From an uncultured Kordiimonas sp. (GTDB lineage: Bacteria > Pseudomonadota > Alphaproteobacteria > Sphingomonadales > Kordiimonadaceae), in contig CANMRM010000001.1 of the NCBI GenBank assembly GCA_947500295.1, forward strand, positions 558,001-622,000: 64,000 nt of DNA, written 5' to 3'. Made by a program: the position numbers and the translations under genes. The notes beneath the pieces are model-generated. The model was not told the origin of the DNA. It worked only from the letters and a program-made list of their open reading frames with translations, and did no database searches. This document shows, piece after piece, positions 60,438-64,000 of this stretch (positions within the stretch are counted from its first letter, which is position 1; the number at the start of each line of letters is the position of its first letter).

Positions 60438-61341
60438 TAAGCAGCCGCCGCTTGCGGCGGAGCCTCTGGAGTATGGTGGGCTGAAGGCCAACCTGAAAAA
60501 GGAGGGCTGGACACTGATGGGCGTGGTGCGCCTGAGTGCTATTGTCGGCGTTTCAGTTCCCATAATTTCGGCGCAGGCTCTGGTTGTGAAGTTTTCCCGT
60601 CGGCATTGGTGGCAGCTGGCAGGCCTTTGGCATAGGACCATCTCCCGTATTTTAGGTCTTGAAGTTCGATTGTCCGGGCTGGAGCGAAAGCCGAACGCCA
60701 CGCTTTACGCCGCCAATCACATATCCTGGATTGATATTCTTGTCCTCGGTGGACATTTGCCAAACGCAAGCTTTATCGCCAAGTCGGAAGTGGCTGGCTG
60801 GGGCTTGCTTGGGAACCTTTGCGCCCTTCACAAAACGGAGTTTGTTAACAGAGGTCGCCGCACAGACAGTGCACGCCAGCGTGACTATCTGGCGGAGCGC
60901 ATCAAGGCAGGCCACAGTCTTATTTTGTTTCCAGAAGGCACAAACACGAGCGGTGTTCATCTGGCACCGTTTAAATCGTCCCTGTTTTCGGTTGCCGAGC
61001 ATGTTACCGCGCACACCGACGAGCCGCTGCGGGTTCAGCCGGTTACGCTTGCTTATACTGAAGTGAACGGGATGCCGCTTGTTCGTAGCCAGAAGCCCAG
61101 AGTGGCCTGGCTTGGTGACGTGGAGCTGTTCGCGCACCTACAACAGCTTTTAAACCAGGCCAGGACTGTCGTGACCGTGGAACTCCATGATCCGATCACG
61201 CTTGATGATGCCAACTGCCGAAAGGAGTTGGCACGCTACTGCGAGGCCGAAATCGGTAAAGGGCTTGAACGTGCACACCGCGCAGAGTTTCGCCATGGCC
61301 CGCGGGACCGACAGGCAGCCACCGATCAACCCAGTGAATGA
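60409..61341 (+). CDS. plsC: 1-acyl-sn-glycerol-3-phosphate acyltransferase (PlsC-like)
   Basis: The product is 310 residues from ATG 60409, which overlaps fur by 29 bases. The acyltransferase motifs are NHISWIDIL (H-x4-D, catalytic) and LFPEGTNTSGVHLAPFKSS, and a hydrophobic N-terminal part (VRLSAIVGVSVPIISAQALV) anchors it in the membrane. It adds an acyl chain to lysophosphatidic acid or a related lysolipid. The start is not certain: TTG 60421 and ATG 60517, the latter after AAGGAGG, are alternatives. Confidence 0.87.
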   Translation: MGFRLTKTADKQPPLAAEPLEYGGLKANLKKEGWTLMGVVRLSAIVGVSVPIISAQALVVKFSRRHWWQLAGLWHRTISRILGLEVRLSGLERKPNATLYAANHISWIDILVLGGHLPNASFIAKSEVAGWGLLGNLCALHKTEFVNRGRRTDSARQRDYLAERIKAGHSLILFPEGTNTSGVHLAPFKSSLFSVAEHVTAHTDEPLRVQPVTLAYTEVNGMPLVRSQKPRVAWLGDVELFAHLQQLLNQARTVVTVELHDPITLDDANCRKELARYCEAEIGKGLERAHRAEFRHGPRDRQAATDQPSE

Positions 61342-61458
61342 TGGCCGGACCATTTTCGCTGAACAGCCCAGTTTACTTGACTCCTGCAAAGGCGGTGGTA
61401 GTCTCCGGCACCTTTTTGGAAGCGGCTCAATGGGCCATCCGCGAGACAGGAGTGTGCG

Positions 61459-62862
61459 GTGAGTAAAAAAGTCTTCATCAAAACCTACGGGTGCCAGATG
61501 AATGTGTATGATTCAAAGCGCATGGCTGATGTTTTGAAGCCGGCTGGCTATGAAGTTTCCGAGTCTTCCGATGACGCCGACCTGGTGATTTTGAACACCT
61601 GTCATATTCGGGAGAAGGCAGCCGAGAAGGTCTATTCCGAAATCGGTCGTTTGAAGCAAACCAAAGAAGCAAAGGCAGAAGACGGCAAGGACATGTATAT
61701 TGCTGTTGCCGGGTGCGTGGCACAAGCCGAAGGACCGGAGATGATGCGCCGTGCGCCCACGATCGATATGGTTCTGGGACCACAAACATATCACCGCCTG
61801 CCTGATATGCTGAAGTCGGCTGAAGCGCAGCGGTCGTCGGGTCGCCGCAGTGCCCGAGTGCTCGACACCGACTTTCCCGTTGATACGAAGTTTGATCACT
61901 TGCCGGAAGAAAGCGACTATCAGGGTCCTGCCGCTTTTCTGACTGTGCAGGAGGGCTGCGATAAATTCTGCACTTTCTGTGTGGTGCCCTACACGCGCGG
62001 GGCTGAATACAGTCGCCCGGCGCAGGATATTGTCGCTGAAGCCCGCCGTCTTGTATCCAGCGGTGTCGTCGAGATCACGCTGCTCGGCCAGAACGTCAAC
62101 GCTTATCACGGGGAATTGTCGAACGGCGGTACCGCGAGCCTTGGGCGCCTGATCCGGGAACTGGCGGAAATCGACGGACTTGATCGCATCCGTTACACGA
62201 CCTCGCACCCTCGTGATATGGATGACGACCTTATTTTCGCTCACAGGGACGTTGCTGCCTGCATGCCGTACCTGCATTTGCCTGTGCAGTCAGGGTCCAA
62301 TGCCATTTTGGAGGCTATGAACCGCAAACATACCCGTGAGCACTATTTCGATATAATTGACCGTCTGCGGGAAGCACGGCCCGATTTGGCACTTTCAAGC
62401 GACTTTATAGTTGGATTTCCGGGTGAAACGGACGAGGACTTTGAAGATACGCTGGATCTGGTCCGGCGTGTGAAATATGCCCAGGCCTACAGCTTCAAAT
62501 ACAGCCCGCGCCCTGGCACGCCTGCTTCCGTGATGGAAACACAGGTGCCGGAAGACGTGAAATCCGAGCGTCTGGCAAGGTTGCAGGCTTTGCTGAACGA
62601 GCATCAAATGGAGTTTAATACAGCGTCCGTAGGTAAAGAGATGGATGTCTTGCTGGAACGTGAAGGAAAGTTTGCGGGTCAGCTCCTGGGTCGTAGCCCT
62701 TACTTGCAGGCTGTGCATGTTGATGTTTCGAATGTGCAAAACACGCTGGACGCCGCTGGCGATAATGCCTACAGTAATTACATGGGCAAATTGGTTCGCG
62801 TTCGGATATCCGAAGCTGGACCAAATAGCCTGAAGGGTGAACTGGTTAGCGCCCTGCATTAG
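61459..62862 (+). CDS. miaB: tRNA-2-methylthio-N6-dimethylallyladenosine synthase MiaB
   Basis: This 467-residue radical SAM methylthiotransferase has the N-terminal cluster Cys residues in [21 protein letters not shown] and [11 protein letters not shown]. The radical SAM CxxxCxxC is in [18 protein letters not shown], and a C-terminal TRAM domain ([20 protein letters not shown]) follows. It adds the methylthio group to i6A37 of tRNA. It starts with GTG, preceded by AGGAG. Confidence 0.96.
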   Translation: MSKKVFIKTYGCQMNVYDSKRMADVLKPAGYEVSESSDDADLVILNTCHIREKAAEKVYSEIGRLKQTKEAKAEDGKDMYIAVAGCVAQAEGPEMMRRAPTIDMVLGPQTYHRLPDMLKSAEAQRSSGRRSARVLDTDFPVDTKFDHLPEESDYQGPAAFLTVQEGCDKFCTFCVVPYTRGAEYSRPAQDIVAEARRLVSSGVVEITLLGQNVNAYHGELSNGGTASLGRLIRELAEIDGLDRIRYTTSHPRDMDDDLIFAHRDVAACMPYLHLPVQSGSNAILEAMNRKHTREHYFDIIDRLREARPDLALSSDFIVGFPGETDEDFEDTLDLVRRVKYAQAYSFKYSPRPGTPASVMETQVPEDVKSERLARLQALLNEHQMEFNTASVGKEMDVLLEREGKFAGQLLGRSPYLQAVHVDVSNVQNTLDAAGDNAYSNYMGKLVRVRISEAGPNSLKGELVSALH

Positions 62863-62903
62863 TCGCTGGGCGCGGCCGTTTTAGGAGCCGCAAGCCAATT
62901 TCT

Positions 62904-63962
62904 ATGTATGCCAAGGTCAGCTCACGGAGCGACAAACCCGCAACCCGCCCGGCAACCCAGCGGTCTGAAATCCGCAAAAAATTGTTCGAATTCGAGGACA
63001 ATCGTTTAGCTGCGATTGTTTTTGGACAGCACGACCGCAATCTTGCGCGTATCGAGCAAATGCTGGGCGTCGTTCTCATCAATAGAGGTAATCGAATAGC
63101 GATCGAAGGTTCTTCGGAACGTGCAGAAACAGCATACCGGGTGCTGGAGGACCTCTGTGAAATGGCACGCCAGGGCCGGGAAATCGATGTTGGCGAAGTG
63201 GACGGCGCCGTGCGCATGGCTGAAGGGGGGGCTGTTGCCAACGACCAGTCTTATACCCCGCAGGACAGAAATCGTGATCACAGGGCGGCCCCGAAGGGCA
63301 GTGACCTCAAGATTACGACCCGCAACCGGGTCATTATGCCACGTTCGAAAGGGCAGGCTGATTATATGGCAAAGCTCGCGAGAGCTGATATGGTGTTTGG
63401 TGTTGGCCCCGCGGGCACAGGTAAGACCTACCTTGCTGTCGCGATGGCGGTGGCGCGCATGCTCGCAGGAGAGATTGATCGCATAATTCTGTCCCGTCCC
63501 GCCGTTGAAGCGGGAGAAAACCTTGGTTTCCTACCCGGTGACCTGAAGGACAAGGTCGACCCTTACCTGCGGCCTCTTTATGATGCTCTGTATGATATGA
63601 TGCCTGCCGAGCAGGTCGAAAAGCGTATTGCCAGCAACCAAATCGAGATCGCACCGCTTGCCTACATGCGCGGGCGCACGCTCGCAAATGCCTTTGTGAT
63701 TCTCGACGAGGCTCAGAATACAACACCGATGCAGATGAAAATGTTTCTGACGCGTTTTGGCGAAAATAGCCGAATGGCGATCTGTGGTGACCCCAGTCAG
63801 GTCGATTTGCCGCCCAGCGTCTCATCTGGATTGAAGCACGCCCTCAACAAATTGAGGGACATTGACGGTATCGCGGTGACCCGTTTCGAAGCCAGTGATG
63901 TTGTGCGCCACCCACTTGTGGGACGCATCGTGGACGCCTACGGCGACGATGATGGCCGCTAG
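62904..63962 (+). CDS. phoH: PhoH family ATPase
   Basis: The 352-residue protein has an N-terminal KH-like part (RIEQMLGVVLINRGNRIAIE) and a PhoH ATPase domain with Walker A GVGPAGTGKTYLAVAMA and Walker B FVILDEAQNTTPMQMKMFLT. PhoH/YbeZ works with the RNase YbeY in RNA handling; ybeY usually follows. The start at 62904 has only a weak Shine-Dalgarno, with AGGAG about 17 bases away. Confidence 0.93.
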   Translation: MYAKVSSRSDKPATRPATQRSEIRKKLFEFEDNRLAAIVFGQHDRNLARIEQMLGVVLINRGNRIAIEGSSERAETAYRVLEDLCEMARQGREIDVGEVDGAVRMAEGGAVANDQSYTPQDRNRDHRAAPKGSDLKITTRNRVIMPRSKGQADYMAKLARADMVFGVGPAGTGKTYLAVAMAVARMLAGEIDRIILSRPAVEAGENLGFLPGDLKDKVDPYLRPLYDALYDMMPAEQVEKRIASNQIEIAPLAYMRGRTLANAFVILDEAQNTTPMQMKMFLTRFGENSRMAICGDPSQVDLPPSVSSGLKHALNKLRDIDGIAVTRFEASDVVRHPLVGRIVDAYGDDDGR

Positions 63963-63976
63963 TATAGAATATAGTA

Positions 63977-64000
63977 ATGCCCACCATGCCCGCCAAAATT
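63977..64000 (+). CDS. Start of a gene cut by window edge, probably ybeY
   Basis: An ATG 14 bases after phoH opens a reading frame of 8 codons (MPTMPAKI) that reaches the window end; a second ATG lies 9 bases on. In Alphaproteobacteria ybeY normally follows phoH, so it is expected here, but the visible residues are too few to prove it. Confidence 0.3.

Overview
The window looks like a contiguous piece of an alphaproteobacterial chromosome of moderate to fairly high GC. Pointers to that class are the RegB/RegA redox two-component pair, an MmcB-type DNA repair protein, a DUF3126 protein, the ccoNOQP-ccoGHIS order, and the tsaB-rimI-fur-plsC-miaB-phoH run at the right end. The maltodextrin locus, the several secreted beta-propeller proteins and the TonB-like protein fit a free-living, polymer-using marine or soil bacterium, perhaps near Kordiimonadales or Rhodospirillales (a guess). 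I saw no insertion sequence, prophage, CRISPR array, tRNA or rRNA.

Layout. 1-2.3 kb: preTA, the NAD-dependent dihydropyrimidine dehydrogenase, cut by the window edge. 2.4-7.1 kb: a lipoprotein amidase, then a nitric-oxide module (alternative oxidase, truncated haemoglobin and a DUF1971 protein, divergent from an NsrR-type regulator across a good NsrR palindrome), then a secreted ankyrin protein. 7.2-11.4 kb: an ABC export or lipoprotein-release system with an AttH/CrtC-like secreted partner. 11.5-16.8 kb: a maltodextrin locus (alpha-glucosidase, lipoprotein alpha-amylase, divergent MFS importer). 16.8-25.1 kb: a complete cbb3 oxidase locus, with the tiny ccoQ and ccoS genes, headed by a TauE/SafE-like protein and an FNR/FixK box. 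25.3-28.7 kb: an NTF2-like protein, a lone glycosyltransferase, an ANTAR regulator and a short TonB-like protein. 29-35.5 kb: three secreted PD40 beta-propeller proteins, one fused to an amidohydrolase, and a winged-helix regulator. 35.5-42.5 kb: a ferredoxin reductase-like enzyme, an acyl-CoA synthetase, a CadC-like membrane regulator, an HPt-like protein and mmcB. 42.7-46.9 kb: a degenerate HD-GYP sensor, a LapG-like protease and a degenerate EAL protein. 46.9-51.1 kb: an operon of a secreted ankyrin protein, a CobD/CbiB-like membrane protein, RegB and RegA, divergent from SCO1/SenC. 51.1-58.3 kb: YcgN, a YgjP-like metallopeptidase, a class A PBP, TetR, NfuA, a hydrolase, a polysaccharide deacetylase and a RutE-like nitroreductase. 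58.4-64 kb: the tsaB-to-phoH housekeeping run.

The strongest theme is respiratory flexibility and redox or NO sensing. An oxygen-responsive cbb3 oxidase, an NO-tolerant alternative oxidase under NsrR, a SCO copper chaperone, RegB/RegA and Fur all lie within one window. The most unusual area is 42.7-50.3 kb. There, cyclic-di-GMP-type domains that have lost catalytic residues sit beside a LapG-type protease, and the RegBA pair forms the end of an operon with two poorly understood membrane or secreted proteins.

All functions are read from motifs and gene order only; no database search was run. Start codons were chosen by Shine-Dalgarno sequence, signal peptide position and gene overlap, and each doubtful case is noted.
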